A stretch of 64,000 nucleotides of DNA from Nocardia kruczakiae NBRC 101016 (GTDB taxonomy: Bacteria > Actinomycetota > Actinomycetes > Mycobacteriales > Mycobacteriaceae). Shown here in pieces: positions 44,325 to 53,735 of the stretch (position 1 is its first letter; each line of letters begins with the position of its first letter). The stretch covers positions 124,001 through 188,000 of the forward strand of contig NZ_BDBL01000005.1 of NCBI RefSeq assembly GCF_001612965.1, written 5' to 3'. The notes beneath the pieces are model-generated. The model saw only the letters and a list, made by a program, of their open reading frames with translations, had not been told where the DNA came from and did not search any database. The position numbers and the translations under genes were made by a program.

Positions 44325-45694
44325 TCAGCCTTTCCAATGGATGGCAGTGTGCAGCCGGGCGACGTTGGGCTTGGAGCACAGCTGTTGCAGCGTGGCCAGC
44401 GCTCGTTGCATGGTGTGGGTGTCGTGGGTCGGGATGTTTTGAAACAAGATCAGCTGTTTCGCGTCGACCAGCGGATTCGCAAGCCGCTTGGCGAGAAAAC
44501 GATTGTAGTAGAGGCGATCTCGCGTGAACACGTCCTCTACGGAGACCGGCATCAACACCGTGTCTTGATTCGGCCGACCTTCCAGCGAGTTCACGGCGAA
44601 CGCGGTGAGTAGGTCGTCCGCGGTCAGATACGCGTAAGTCTCATGGCCTTCGCGTGCCAGCCATCCGCGCCATGTCGGTTCGCATCGGGAGTCGACGAGT
44701 TCGGCACTGGAGAGGAATGCCATGAGTGCGGCGTCGGTGACAGCATCGAAGATGTCGCCATCGATCACGTAATGGTCGCTGTACCGTTCACTGACTGCGA
44801 GCAGCGCAGGCGGATGCGGAGAGACCATTTCCGAGTCCGTGAGGGTGTAGTGAACGCGCTTGTGACCGGAACGGAAATCAACCCAGTCCATCGACAGCTC
44901 GCCGTCCAGTATCGGCTTGAACCCGAGTATCCCGGACCGCCAGACATGGTCACGCAGGGTGAGGTAGTGGCGCTGCACCTCCCGGAACACCCCGACCGGT
45001 GCCTCGATGACGGCGCAGACGTTGGTATCGAGCTCGGCGACGGGCACTATCCGCGAGTTCTGTCGCGCGACGACCTCATCGTCGTGGTGATGGTAGGGAT
45101 GCGCGCCTTCGACGAGGTAGTGAGGTATGAACATCCGCAGGAACTGCAGCCAGGATTGCGAGCTGTAGCAATGCACGACACGTTCGTGCAGGGTCGGCGC
45201 GTCGACGGCATAAACGTCACGGTAGACGAAGAATCCGTAATGCCGGATCACGGTCGGAAGCACCCGCATCATCGTGTGAAGCCCCGTGTACGCACCCCAT
45301 AGGAGTACACCTCGTGCATGAGCGCCGAGGCGCTGATCACATCTACAGGGTCGGTGATCAGTGTGGAAAGGTCTTTGGCCCAGCCTTGGACAAGATGACA
45401 GGTGCCCACAGCCGCGAACGCTTCCATGGCCTCTCCCAGCGAATGCGAGGTCACCCCAGGGGCCTCGATCAACGTGAGCCGTGCCCGACTGTCGGCGGTG
45501 AGTCTCGAGGCGAGGTATCGGACGGCCGCGCCCCCACCAGGTCCGATTTCGACCAGGTCAGGGTCGGCCGTCTGCAGACGTGTGACGGCATGGTGGACGA
45601 GTGCGCCTTTCTCGTCGCCGTGATCGTTCGCGGCGATGTCGAGGTAGAACGCATCCGATTTCTGTTGATGGGCAAAAGAATTTAGTGTAGTCAT
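44325..45694 (-). pseudogene. SAM-dependent methyltransferase-like protein, split by a frameshift
   Basis: Two overlapping frames together make one protein. Frame A (45694 to 45269, 141 aa, start MTTLNSFAHQ) has motif I LVEIGPGGGAAVRYL and ends ALMHEVYSYGVRTRGFTR-stop. Frame B (ATG 45272 to 44325, 315 aa) opens RVLPTVIRHYGFFVYRDVYAV, the expected continuation. Reading back in frame B gives GAYTGLHT, so SYG-GAYTGLHT would follow if one G were added to the run complementary to CCCC at 45295-45298. The likely cause is a one-base loss, or a sequencing error; a programmed shift is less likely. The long C-terminal part of about 250 residues has no recognised domain. Confidence 0.78.
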
Positions 45695-45892
45695 CGGCTC
45701 TTCCTGAACTGAGAACATGCAGGGGAATCTCGAGGCGGAGCTACGGCTCCTGGCGCCGGGATTCGTGCCGGTCACCTTCGCTCCATTCATCGAGCCCTTG
45801 TGCGACGCGGATCAGCAGCGCTGCGGACGCCAGCGTGGTGGGATAGCGAAGAAACCCGAATTCACCGGGCGTGCGGCGTGGAAGTTGCTCGG

Positions 45893-46123
45893 TCATCGCG
45901 ACGGCCCCTCGGCTTCCAACCGTGCCGACCTGTCAGCGGTTTCGGAGCCGGCATCCGGGACGCGACGCTGCGGGATGTCGATCACGGCGGAGGAGCCGCA
46001 ACGATTGCGGTATGCGTCGAGACACATTGAAGTGCAGAAGACCCGACCGTCCACGCGAAGCGGTGCGCCTGGGATCTCGAGCGCGCACCAGTCGCACCAG
46101 TCGTCGTCGATGGTGGCGTTCAC
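45893..46123 (-). CDS. small zinc-ribbon-like protein (76 aa)
   Basis: Starts at GTG 46123, with GGAGG about seven bases upstream, overlapping the previous gene by GTGA. Two Cys pairs (DWCDWC and FCTSMC, about 17 residues apart) form a compact treble-clef or zinc-ribbon-like site in the first 40 residues; the rest is polar and probably disordered. Third gene of a three-gene operon. Likely binds DNA, RNA or protein; function unknown. Confidence 0.65.
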   Translation of the reverse strand: MNATIDDDWCDWCALEIPGAPLRVDGRVFCTSMCLDAYRNRCGSSAVIDIPQRRVPDAGSETADRSARLEAEGPSR

Positions 46124-46305
46124 GCCGTCACCTCCGATGTCCGCGACAGGGCGGCCAGGTACTGCGGGCATCGCGCCCCATGATCGGCGTGAACGGTCAG
46201 AACCCGACGAGCCTCTGCCAGGCTGTCGATCGGGGCTGGGCAATCTTCACAGAACCGATGAACGACGTCCGACTGCCCGAGCTGATGTGCGGCACTCGGG
46301 CTCAC
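46120..46305 (-). CDS. small Cys-containing hypothetical protein (61 aa)
   Basis: Starts at GTG 46305, with GGAGG seven bases upstream and a GTGA overlap with the upstream gene; its own end overlaps the next start in the same way. RFCEDCPAP and GARCPQYLAAL supply CxxC plus a third Cys and several His, suggesting metal binding. Second gene of the three-gene operon. Function unknown. Confidence 0.6.
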   Translation of the reverse strand: MSPSAAHQLGQSDVVHRFCEDCPAPIDSLAEARRVLTVHADHGARCPQYLAALSRTSEVTA

Positions 46306-46604
46306 CGAACGCCTCCGATGAGGGGCACACGCGGGTGGATGCGGCCCGCGTCGACCAGGACCATCCAGGCCGCGTCCTTGCGTGCACAATCACCACGGCG
46401 GCACTCGCGGTGGAGTTGCATCTCCCGGTGCGCTTGGTCCTCGGTGAACAGCATCAGGGGTGCGTGGTGTGGATACTCCGGATCCCGCGGGTCGTCGCCG
46501 TCGGATGTGGTGGGACGCGGTCGTGCAGGCATGAGGTAGGCGGCAGCGGTCAGCCCTATCAGTACGGCGGCGAGACCGCCGATCAGGAGTGATGTCGTCA
46601 GCAT
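46302..46604 (-). CDS. small membrane-anchored hypothetical protein (100 aa)
   Basis: From ATG 46604 with GAAGG upstream. MLTTSLLIGGLAAVLIGLTAAAYLMPARP is a single N-terminal membrane segment; the remainder is hydrophilic, rich in Arg/His/Asp, with a CRRGDC pair. First gene of an operon with two small Cys-rich proteins, each joined by a GTGA overlap. Divergent from the HTH/TPR regulator at 46846, with a repeat-bearing region between them. Small genes like these are common on actinobacterial mobile elements. Confidence 0.6.
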   Translation of the reverse strand: MLTTSLLIGGLAAVLIGLTAAAYLMPARPRPTTSDGDDPRDPEYPHHAPLMLFTEDQAHREMQLHRECRRGDCARKDAAWMVLVDAGRIHPRVPLIGGVR

Positions 46605-46787
46605 CGAAACCTTCGGTTTGTGTGTCGGCCGGATGGACGCTCCCGATACCCTGCGCGCCGACGGATTCAAAGCTATGGACTCGATCGGCACCGGAACCCC
46701 TTGTGGGGCTGCGGCATTGGGCCTCGGAAGCTGGAATCGAGCGTGCCTCGGGGAATCCCGCGACAGAAGGTCCACGCGGTACATGGC

Positions 46788-46817
46788 GGTATACGCTGGG
46801 TTCACGGTGGTATACGC
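46788..46817. promoter_or_regulatory. direct repeats GGTATACGC, probable operator
   Basis: Two identical 9-bp repeats (46788-46796 and 46809-46817), each holding the palindrome GTATAC, spaced 21 bp apart start to start, i.e. two helical turns. They lie between the divergent small-protein operon and the HTH regulator, just 5' of the regulator start. Confidence 0.6.
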
Positions 46818-46845
46818 ACCCAGCACCAAGGGGCCAGGATTGGGT

Positions 46846-48279
46846 ATGCATGTCACGTGGACAGGTGCCGACGCAACCGCGTTGCGGAAAGCCCTGGGAC
46901 TTCCGCAGAAGCGATTCGCCGACCGGCTCGGGATTCATATACAGACAGTGAAGAAATGGGCCAACCGAGGGACAACAATCCGACTGGACGAGTTTTACGC
47001 CGGTCTGATGACGACACTGCTGGACGGCGCTACCCCGGAACAACGCGGGCAGTTTTATGCGAGACGCCAACAGGTCGCAACCCCTGCACCTGGCGTTGCC
47101 GGAAAGAGCATGGATGTCGCCGAGTGGGATCCGACATCGTGGAGTACTGATTGCGCCACCGTGACGGGAGAACTGACCAGGAGAGATTTGATGTTGGACC
47201 GACGCCAGGCAACCCGCGCCCTGATCGGCGTGGTGGTCGGTGCGAAGCTGATCGAACCGCTGGAACAGTGGCTACAGCGCGTAAGCGACGAGCCGATGGC
47301 CGCCATAGGCCGCGGCATTATCGGCTTACAAGAGGTCGAGCAGCTGGAGAACGCGGCGCAGATGTTTCGCGAGTGGGACGACCAATTCGGCGGCGGGTTG
47401 CGCCGAAAGGCCGTGGTCGGCCAATTGAGCGAGGTCAATGAACTGCTGCAAGACAGCCATCCAGCAGAGATCCGGCGCCGACTGCGGCGTGTATTGGCAT
47501 TGCTTGCCGAAACGGCAGCGACGATGTCCTGGGATTCAGGGCTGCAGACGGCGGCCCAGGAGTACTACATGCTGGCTGTGGGGGCGGCGAAAGCTGCGGA
47601 CGATCCGGCTCTGTGCGCGAACGCGATGGCAGGTATGGCCAGACAGCTTCTGTCTCTGGACCATTACGGCACAGTATCCAGGCGCAGGGATCTCGAACAT
47701 CAGCGCGCGATGGATGCGCTGGAGATTATCCGGCTGGCGCAGGACGAATTCGGTGATGTGGTGACGCCAACGGTGCAGGCGATGCTGTACACCCGCGAGG
47801 CGTGGGCGTACGGGAAGCTCGAGCGACCGTCGGCATTCCGCCGGGCATGCGATAAGGCGTATGGGGCATTTGCCCGCGCCGACGCCGACAGTGATCCGTA
47901 CTGAATTCGGTACTTCGATGCGGCCGAGCTTTCTGGGACGTTGGGCGGAAGGCTGCTCGAGTTGGCTCGCCACGACTCGAGTTTCGCTGCAGAGGCTGCG
48001 TGTGAAATCGAGCATGCAATCGAGTCGAGGGTGCCAGGACGGTTGCGAAGCTCGGCCCTGGACAAACTGGGGGTTGTAGAGGCGCGTTTACTCCAAGGCG
48101 AGTTGGACGAGGCGGCACGGCTCGGGCACGAGGCTTTGACGATGGTGGAGCAGACCGCGTCCGATCGCGTCCGGAAGAAGCTCTTGAACGTGTACAGCCG
48201 CACCGACCAACTCGCAGGGGTGCGGTCCGTCGCCGAGCTGAGGGATCGAGTGCGTCCACTGATCATGGTCGCGGTGTAG
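46846..48279 (+). pseudogene. HTH/TPR-type transcriptional regulator interrupted by an in-frame TGA
   Basis: ATG 46846 opens MHVTWTGADATALRKALGLPQKRFADRLGIHIQTVKKWANRG, a helix-turn-helix of the XRE/Cro type, followed by a helical TPR-like region. The frame stops at TGA 47902-47904 after ADSDPY, yet beyond it, in the same frame, reads IRYFDAAELSGTLGGRLLELARHDSSFAAEA and continues to 48279. In related actinobacterial regulators this stretch reads DPYWxxYFDxAEL, so TGA most likely replaces a TGG Trp. The first piece alone is 352 residues and may still bind DNA; the C-terminal 124 codons are cut off. Confidence 0.8.
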
Positions 48280-48288
48280 AACTCTTGC

Positions 48289-48768
48289 ATGGTTCGAATC
48301 GGTGTCACCGGACATATGGACATCACTGACGACACACGGCGTCTGGTGTACGGGGAGATCGCCCGCCTATTGGCTCGCTACGATGGTGTGACGGGCATCA
48401 GTTGTCTTGCGAGGGGCGCGGATTCCGTATTTGCCCAGGCGGTTTTGGACTCGGGCGGCCGGCTCGAGGTGGTGATACCGTCGCGAAACTATCGCGAGAA
48501 GAAGGTCAAACCCGACCATGCGCCGGTGTTCGATCAGCTGTCCGCGCGCGCCGAAGTGGTGAACGTGATGCCGTTCGATGACACAGGACCGGAAGCTTAT
48601 GAGGCCGCCAATGAGGCTGTGGTCGGGACATGCGATCGTCTCGTGGCGGTGTGGGACGGTCAGCCCGGCGAGCGCAGCGGAACCGGTTCGGTGGTGGAGT
48701 TCGCGCGGGCGAAAGGTGTGCCGGTCGACGTGGTGTGGCCCGAAGGCGCAGGGCGCGTAGGCCGGTAG
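48289..48768 (+). CDS. SLOG/Rossmann-like nucleotide-binding protein
   Basis: 159 residues. VRIGVTGHMDITDDT and GISCLARGADSVFAQAVL give the GxxGH and GAD signatures of SLOG-type Rossmann folds (related to LOG and DprA); KVKPDHAPVFDQL and the C-terminal AVWDGQPGERSGTGSVVEFARAKGVPVDVVWP complete it. Such proteins bind or cleave nucleotide derivatives and often accompany HTH/TPR regulators in actinobacteria. It starts nine bases after the regulator frame ends, so is probably co-transcribed with it. No strong ribosome site is seen. Confidence 0.78.
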   Translation: MVRIGVTGHMDITDDTRRLVYGEIARLLARYDGVTGISCLARGADSVFAQAVLDSGGRLEVVIPSRNYREKKVKPDHAPVFDQLSARAEVVNVMPFDDTGPEAYEAANEAVVGTCDRLVAVWDGQPGERSGTGSVVEFARAKGVPVDVVWPEGAGRVGR

Positions 48769-49074
48769 CCAGGCTGCGACAGGGGCGGCGACGACCTGGC
48801 GGGCCGTCACGTTCCGGGCCGCCTCGTATCAACGGACTACAGGCGGATCGGATATCGGTCAACTACTGCACTCCGAGCCGGGCAGCCCGTCCGCCGATGC
48901 CCTCAGCCTGCTCGCAGCTGGACGGCCACCCAATCTGGGTGCCGCGCCGAACTCCCCGCTGCCCCTCCGACCGCGCTGACGTACTTCCGGTCGTTCGCCT
49001 GCTCGGGCCCCATTCCGATGCGATCATGGACCCGATCGGGGCGGCGGCAGATCGGTGACGACCGGAGGCGGTTC
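48769..49074. other. intergenic region at the right edge of the accessory patch
   Basis: 306 bp with no supported gene. The end carries GGAGG, seven bases before the MFS start codon. No tRNA, direct repeat or integrase was recognised. Confidence 0.4.
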
Positions 49075-50286
49075 ATGGCGGCTCGGCGGGCGGCACGCGA
49101 CGCGCCTGCGCCGCTGAGCGCCTGGGGTTTCGTCGTCCGGTTCGGCATCGTCAGCTTGCTGGCGGATTTCGTGTACGAAGGGGCGCGGTCGATCACCGGG
49201 CCGCTCCTCGGGTCGCTGGGGGCGTCCGGATTCGTCGTGGGCGTGGTGACCGGGGTGGGTGAGGCGGCCGCGCTGGTGCTGCGTCTGGTGTCCGGCCCGC
49301 TCACCGACCGGACCCGGCGGTTCTGGGCGTGGACCATCTCGGGGTATGTGCTCACCGTGGTCAGCGTCCCGCTGCTGGGTGTGGCAGGGGTGTTGTGGGT
49401 GGCGGCCGCCTTGGTGATCGCCGAACGGGTCGGCAAGGCGGTACGCAGCCCCGCCAAGGACACGTTGCTCTCGCATGCCACCGCGGTCACCGGCCGTGGT
49501 CGCGGCTTCGCCGTCCACGAGGCGCTCGATCAGGTCGGTGCGGTCGCCGGGCCGCTCACCGTCGCGGCGGTTCTCGCCGCGACCGGCGACGATTTCACTC
49601 CCGCCCTCACCATGCTCGCGATACCGGGTGCGGCGACGCTGCTGTTGTTGGTGCGCATCCGCATTCGCGTCCCCGATCCGGCGCGATACGAACCGGCCGC
49701 TACGCCCCGCCCCAGCATCGCGAGAGTGCCACTGCCCCGGCGGTTCTGGCTGTATTGCCTGTTCACCGCCGTCTCGATGGTCGGCGCGACCACCTACGGC
49801 GTGCTGTCGCTGCACATGGTGGCGGCCGGGGTGTTCACGACGGCGGCGGTGCCGGTGGTCTATGCCGCGGCCATGGCCGCCGACGCCCTGGCCGCGCTCG
49901 CGTCTGGTTGGCTGTACGACCGCGTGGGCGCGAAAACGCTCCTCGTTCTGCCGGTTTCGACGGCACTGGTGCCGGTCTTCGGTTTCGCCGACGGCATGCG
50001 CGCGGTACTGGCGGGGGCGCTGCTGTGGGGTGCGACGGTCGGTGTGCAGGAGTCGACGCTGCGCGCCGTGGTGGCCGATCTGGTGCCGGGCGATCGCCGC
50101 GCCACCGCCTACGGCATCTACGCCGCCGTTCTCGGCGCCGCGACGGCCGCCGGGGGCGCGATCACCGGATTCCTGTCCGACACATCGTATTCGGCGCTGG
50201 TCGCCACGGTGGTCGCGGCCGAATGTGCGGCCGTGGTCGTCCTGTTCATCCTCGCCGCACGTGGGCGTCCATCGGGCGGCCAGTGA
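49075..50286 (+). CDS. MFS transporter
   Basis: 403 residues with about twelve hydrophobic segments. The MFS motif A appears as GPLTDRTRRFWAWTI between helices 2 and 3, and LYDRVGAKTLLV at the equivalent place in the second half. The long loop RIRVPDPARYEP marks the middle. ATG 49075 is chosen because GGAGG lies seven bases upstream; a start at 49018 has none. Probably a drug/H+ antiporter-like exporter, but the substrate is unknown. Confidence 0.88.
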   Translation: MAARRAARDAPAPLSAWGFVVRFGIVSLLADFVYEGARSITGPLLGSLGASGFVVGVVTGVGEAAALVLRLVSGPLTDRTRRFWAWTISGYVLTVVSVPLLGVAGVLWVAAALVIAERVGKAVRSPAKDTLLSHATAVTGRGRGFAVHEALDQVGAVAGPLTVAAVLAATGDDFTPALTMLAIPGAATLLLLVRIRIRVPDPARYEPAATPRPSIARVPLPRRFWLYCLFTAVSMVGATTYGVLSLHMVAAGVFTTAAVPVVYAAAMAADALAALASGWLYDRVGAKTLLVLPVSTALVPVFGFADGMRAVLAGALLWGATVGVQESTLRAVVADLVPGDRRATAYGIYAAVLGAATAAGGAITGFLSDTSYSALVATVVAAECAAVVVLFILAARGRPSGGQ

Positions 50287-50501
50287 CCGAACTCGCTGCC
50301 TCGCACCAGTATTCGAACCCGGCTATACCTAACAGTGTTCAAACGTGTGACTTGCCACAATCGTTGGACGGCCGTCACCTTCACCACATCCACCGATCGC
50401 GCCCTGACCTGCAAACTCATATCGGACAACGAAAGTCAATATGAGTCTCGCTCAGTGGTATCAGACCTGAAGTTTGAAACATAGCCCGTTATGTTGTGCC
50501 G

Positions 50502-52946
50502 ATGTTGAGAGCGAGGCTCGGTATCCGGACCCGCATCCTGGCCATCGCAGTGATTCCAAGTTTGACGTTGCTCGGAATCGGTGTGGGCACAGCGGGTTAT
50601 CTGGTACGGGAGGGGCAACACGCCAAGGACTGGGCATCGATCCTGGGCAATGCCAATGTGCACACTCGCGAGATGATCGCCGCGGTGGAACAGGAGCGGA
50701 TGCTGTCGCTGTGGCATCTGGCCGGTGAGCACGGCGACCCGGCCGCTCTCGGCGCGGCCCGCACGCGAGTGGACAATGCCCTGCAGGCCCTGGCCGCCAC
50801 CGAGAACAAACTGATGACCAGCGGTTCGAATCCGATGGGTGACGACACCGGCGGATTCGAAACCCTCAAGAAGCAACTTCCGGCCATTCGCGGCGGCATC
50901 GATGCGGGCGCGCTGCCGATTCCCGAAACCTACGCCATCTACAACCGCATTCTGGATGCGGTCGTCGTCGGCACCAATCTCACCATTCCGACCGCGCCCG
51001 ACGCGGCGGTCGCCCAGCAGCTGGCCGGTGGTCTGCGCACACTGCACGCGATGGAGGGCATGTCGCGCAGCGCCGCCCTGACCGCCGCCGAACTCAACGG
51101 CCAGATCCTGGCCGGGCAGATGCGTGACGACTACCGCAACCTGGTCGGCTACTACCGCACCGAACTCCCCCAGCTCGCCGCCGATCTCACCGGTCCCCCG
51201 GCGGACAAGATCAAGACCGTTCTCGCCTCCCCCGCCTGGCAGCAGCTGGCCGCGATGGAGGACTACCTCATCCATCCGCCCGCGCCGGGCAAGAACGGCG
51301 AATTGCCGCCGCCCCCGATGAGTTTCGCCGACTGGCGCACCTCGGCCGAACAGCTCGGCGATCAGCTCCTCGCCGCCTGGCAGTACCAGAACGACCACGC
51401 CAACCAGACCGCCGTCGACGACGGCGACCGCACCGCGACCAATTCGCTGTGGGCCGGCGCCGGCGTGCTGGCGATCGCGATCATCGCCTTCCTGCTCTCG
51501 CTGTGGCTGGCCAACCGGTTGATCGGGCGGCTCAAGCGGCTGCGCACCGAAACCCTCGCACTGGCCGAGGTCCGCCTGCCCGAGACGATGCGCCGCCTGA
51601 GCGAGGGCGAGAACATCGATGCCGAGACCGAGGCGGCCCGGCTGGACTTCGGTCACGACGAGATCGGTTCGGTGGCGAACGCCTTCAACCGCGCCCATAC
51701 CGCGGCCGTCTCCGCCGCGGTCACCGAGGCACGCACCCGCGAGGGTGTGCGCGCGGTATTCCTCAACATCGCGCACCGCAGCCAGATCGTGGTGCACCGC
51801 CAGCTCGAGATTCTCGACGAAGCCGAACAGCGCCAAGAGGATCCGGCCCTGCTCGAGACCTTCTTCCGGCTCGACCACCTGGCCACCCGCGAACGCCGCA
51901 ACGCCGAGAACCTGATCATCCTCGGCGGCGGCGAACCGGGCCGGCAGTGGCGGCGCCCGGTGCCGCTGGTCGAACTGGTGCGCAGCGCGATCGGTGAAAC
52001 CCTCGACTACGCGCGGGTTCGCGCGCATCGCATGCCGCAGGTGTTCATCGTCGGTAACGTCGTCGCCGACCTCATCCACCTGCTCGCCGAACTGGTCGAC
52101 AACGCCACCTCCTTCTCTCCGCCGCAGTCGCGGGTCGAGGTGACCAGCAACGTGGTCGGCAAGGGTGTGGCGATCGAGATCAGCGATCAGGGCATGGGCA
52201 TGCCCGCCGACGAACTCGAACGCGCCAACGAGATGCTGCGCAACCCACCGGATTTCGGTGTCGCCACCCTGTCGGCCAATTCGCGTCTGGGCCTGTTCGT
52301 GGTCGCCCAGCTGGGCGCCCGCCACGGCATCTCGGTGCGCCTGTCGGAATCCGACTACGGCGGCATCCGCGCCATCGTGCTGGTGCCGACCGCCGTCGTC
52401 GCCGCCGATGCGCCACTGGCCGACCACCTGCCCGAACGGTTCGGCGGGCGCCGCCCCGAGCCCGCGATGACCGGTGAGATGCCGGCCATCCCGGCGGCCG
52501 AGACGACCTCGGCGGCAACGTCGCTGGCGACCCTGACCTCGCCGCAACCGCAGGCCTGGTCCGACTACCCGCGCACCGACAGCGCGCCGCGCACCGACGA
52601 GCGAAGCTGGGCCGACGCCCCGGCCCGGGGCGAAGCGCCGCCGCGCCACGAGCTGCCCGTGACACCCACCGACCAACCGGCGCGTCGAAGCCCGCAGCGT
52701 CCGTCCTACACTGGCAGCGATGCTCGCCCACCGTTGCCCCGCCGTCGCCGACAGGCCAGTCTGGCACCGGAATTGGCGCACGACCCCCAACCCGACGCTG
52801 CGTCCCCGCAGCGGCCGCGCTCGGCGGAACAGGCACGAGACCTGATGTCCGCCATCGAGAACGGAACCAGGCAGGGGCGGCGATCGCAGCCCGGCCACAC
52901 CCCGGACGAACAGGAAGGCGAAGGTGACTTCTTCCAACGCAGGTGA
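50502..52946 (+). CDS. cvnA: conservon sensor histidine kinase (CvnA-like)
   Basis: About 814 residues. An N-terminal membrane helix (RTRILAIAVIPSLTLLGIGVGTAGYLV) precedes a NIT-type sensor domain, a second membrane helix (LWAGAGVLAIAIIAFLLSLWLANRLIG) and a HAMP-like linker. The HATPase domain has N-box ELVDNAT and G-box ISDQGMGMP. The tail is proline-rich and disordered. The start is ATG 50502, though GTG 50496 is possible. First gene of the four-gene conservon, overlapping cvnB by 23 bases. In Streptomyces, CvnA with CvnB-D forms a GPCR-like sensory complex at the membrane. Confidence 0.92.
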   Translation: MLRARLGIRTRILAIAVIPSLTLLGIGVGTAGYLVREGQHAKDWASILGNANVHTREMIAAVEQERMLSLWHLAGEHGDPAALGAARTRVDNALQALAATENKLMTSGSNPMGDDTGGFETLKKQLPAIRGGIDAGALPIPETYAIYNRILDAVVVGTNLTIPTAPDAAVAQQLAGGLRTLHAMEGMSRSAALTAAELNGQILAGQMRDDYRNLVGYYRTELPQLAADLTGPPADKIKTVLASPAWQQLAAMEDYLIHPPAPGKNGELPPPPMSFADWRTSAEQLGDQLLAAWQYQNDHANQTAVDDGDRTATNSLWAGAGVLAIAIIAFLLSLWLANRLIGRLKRLRTETLALAEVRLPETMRRLSEGENIDAETEAARLDFGHDEIGSVANAFNRAHTAAVSAAVTEARTREGVRAVFLNIAHRSQIVVHRQLEILDEAEQRQEDPALLETFFRLDHLATRERRNAENLIILGGGEPGRQWRRPVPLVELVRSAIGETLDYARVRAHRMPQVFIVGNVVADLIHLLAELVDNATSFSPPQSRVEVTSNVVGKGVAIEISDQGMGMPADELERANEMLRNPPDFGVATLSANSRLGLFVVAQLGARHGISVRLSESDYGGIRAIVLVPTAVVAADAPLADHLPERFGGRRPEPAMTGEMPAIPAAETTSAATSLATLTSPQPQAWSDYPRTDSAPRTDERSWADAPARGEAPPRHELPVTPTDQPARRSPQRPSYTGSDARPPLPRRRRQASLAPELAHDPQPDAASPQRPRSAEQARDLMSAIENGTRQGRRSQPGHTPDEQEGEGDFFQRR

Positions 52947-53349
52947 TCTGAACTGGCTGCTCGACGATCTGGTCGATCGCCTGGCCGGGGTGCGCTACGC
53001 GGTGGTGCATTCCACCGACGGGCTGCTGCTGGGCCGCTCCACATCGATGAGCCGCGAGGACGCCGAACACTTCGGCGCCATGTCGGCCACCCTCTACGGG
53101 CTGGCGCGCAGCGCCGGGAACCGATTCGACGGTGGTGGCGTGCGCCAGGCGGTCATCGAACTCGACCGTGCGGTATTGTTCGTCACCGCGGCCGGTGACA
53201 ACGCATGTATCGCATTGCAGGCCAACGAGAACGCGAATCTGGGTATGGTGGCCTACGAAATGAACCTGACCGTGCAGCGAGTCGGCGGTTACCTGTCCAC
53301 CGATCCGCGTAACGGTCTGGCCGAGCACGTGGAGCACAGATTGTCATGA
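52924..53349 (+). CDS. cvnB: roadblock/LC7 protein (CvnB)
   Basis: 141-residue roadblock-domain protein starting at GTG 52924 (AAGG upstream), within the end of cvnA. LDDLVDRLAGVRYAVVHSTDGLLLGRS is the hallmark of the LC7/MglB-like group, followed by AVLFVTAAGDNACIALQA. Roadblock proteins bind small GTPases; here the partner is the CvnD GTPase two genes on. Probable co-translation with cvnC through an ATGA overlap. Confidence 0.93.
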   Translation: MTSSNAGDLNWLLDDLVDRLAGVRYAVVHSTDGLLLGRSTSMSREDAEHFGAMSATLYGLARSAGNRFDGGGVRQAVIELDRAVLFVTAAGDNACIALQANENANLGMVAYEMNLTVQRVGGYLSTDPRNGLAEHVEHRLS

Positions 53350-53729
53350 CGCGCTTCGGTCAACCGTGGTTCGACGATGCGGCCGGTCCCCTGGTCCGTC
53401 CGTACGCCGTAACTCGGGGCCGCACGATGGGGGCGGGACACGATCTGGACATGCTCACCCTGGTGGTGACCGTGTCACCGGGTCCGCCGCTGCGGCGTGT
53501 CGAACCCGAATACGCGGAAATCGTTCGGCTGTGCCGGACCCCGCAATCGGTGGCCGAGGTCTCGGCGAGACTCAAGCTACCGTTGGCGGTGACCAAGATC
53601 CTCGTCGGTGATCTGATCGGCGAGGGTCTGCTGAACTTCCGGGCCCCCGCCCGGACCGACACCGATACCGGCGGGACCGGCGAACTGAACATTTTGCGAG
53701 CAGTACTCGATGGAATCCGAAAGCTGTAG
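53346..53729 (+). CDS. cvnC: DUF742 protein (CvnC)
   Basis: 127 residues of the DUF742 family: VRPYAVTRGRT, RVEPEYAEIVRLCRTPQSVAEVSARLKLPLAVTKILVGDLIGEGLLNFR and a C-terminal LNILRAVLDGIRKL. The middle looks like a winged helix. Third conservon component, start in ATGA overlap with cvnB. Exact role unknown; it is part of the Cvn complex. Confidence 0.93.
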   Translation: MTRFGQPWFDDAAGPLVRPYAVTRGRTMGAGHDLDMLTLVVTVSPGPPLRRVEPEYAEIVRLCRTPQSVAEVSARLKLPLAVTKILVGDLIGEGLLNFRAPARTDTDTGGTGELNILRAVLDGIRKL

Positions 53730-53735
53730 AACACC

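Noticed and set aside
47902..47904. TGA as selenocysteine in the regulator
   Set aside because: No redox motif and no evident SECIS-like hairpin; Trp at this place in relatives makes a simple TGG to TGA change more likely.
50436..52937. Very long minus-strand frame opposite cvnA
   Set aside because: Antisense shadow of a strongly biased GC-rich gene; the plus-strand product has clear domains.
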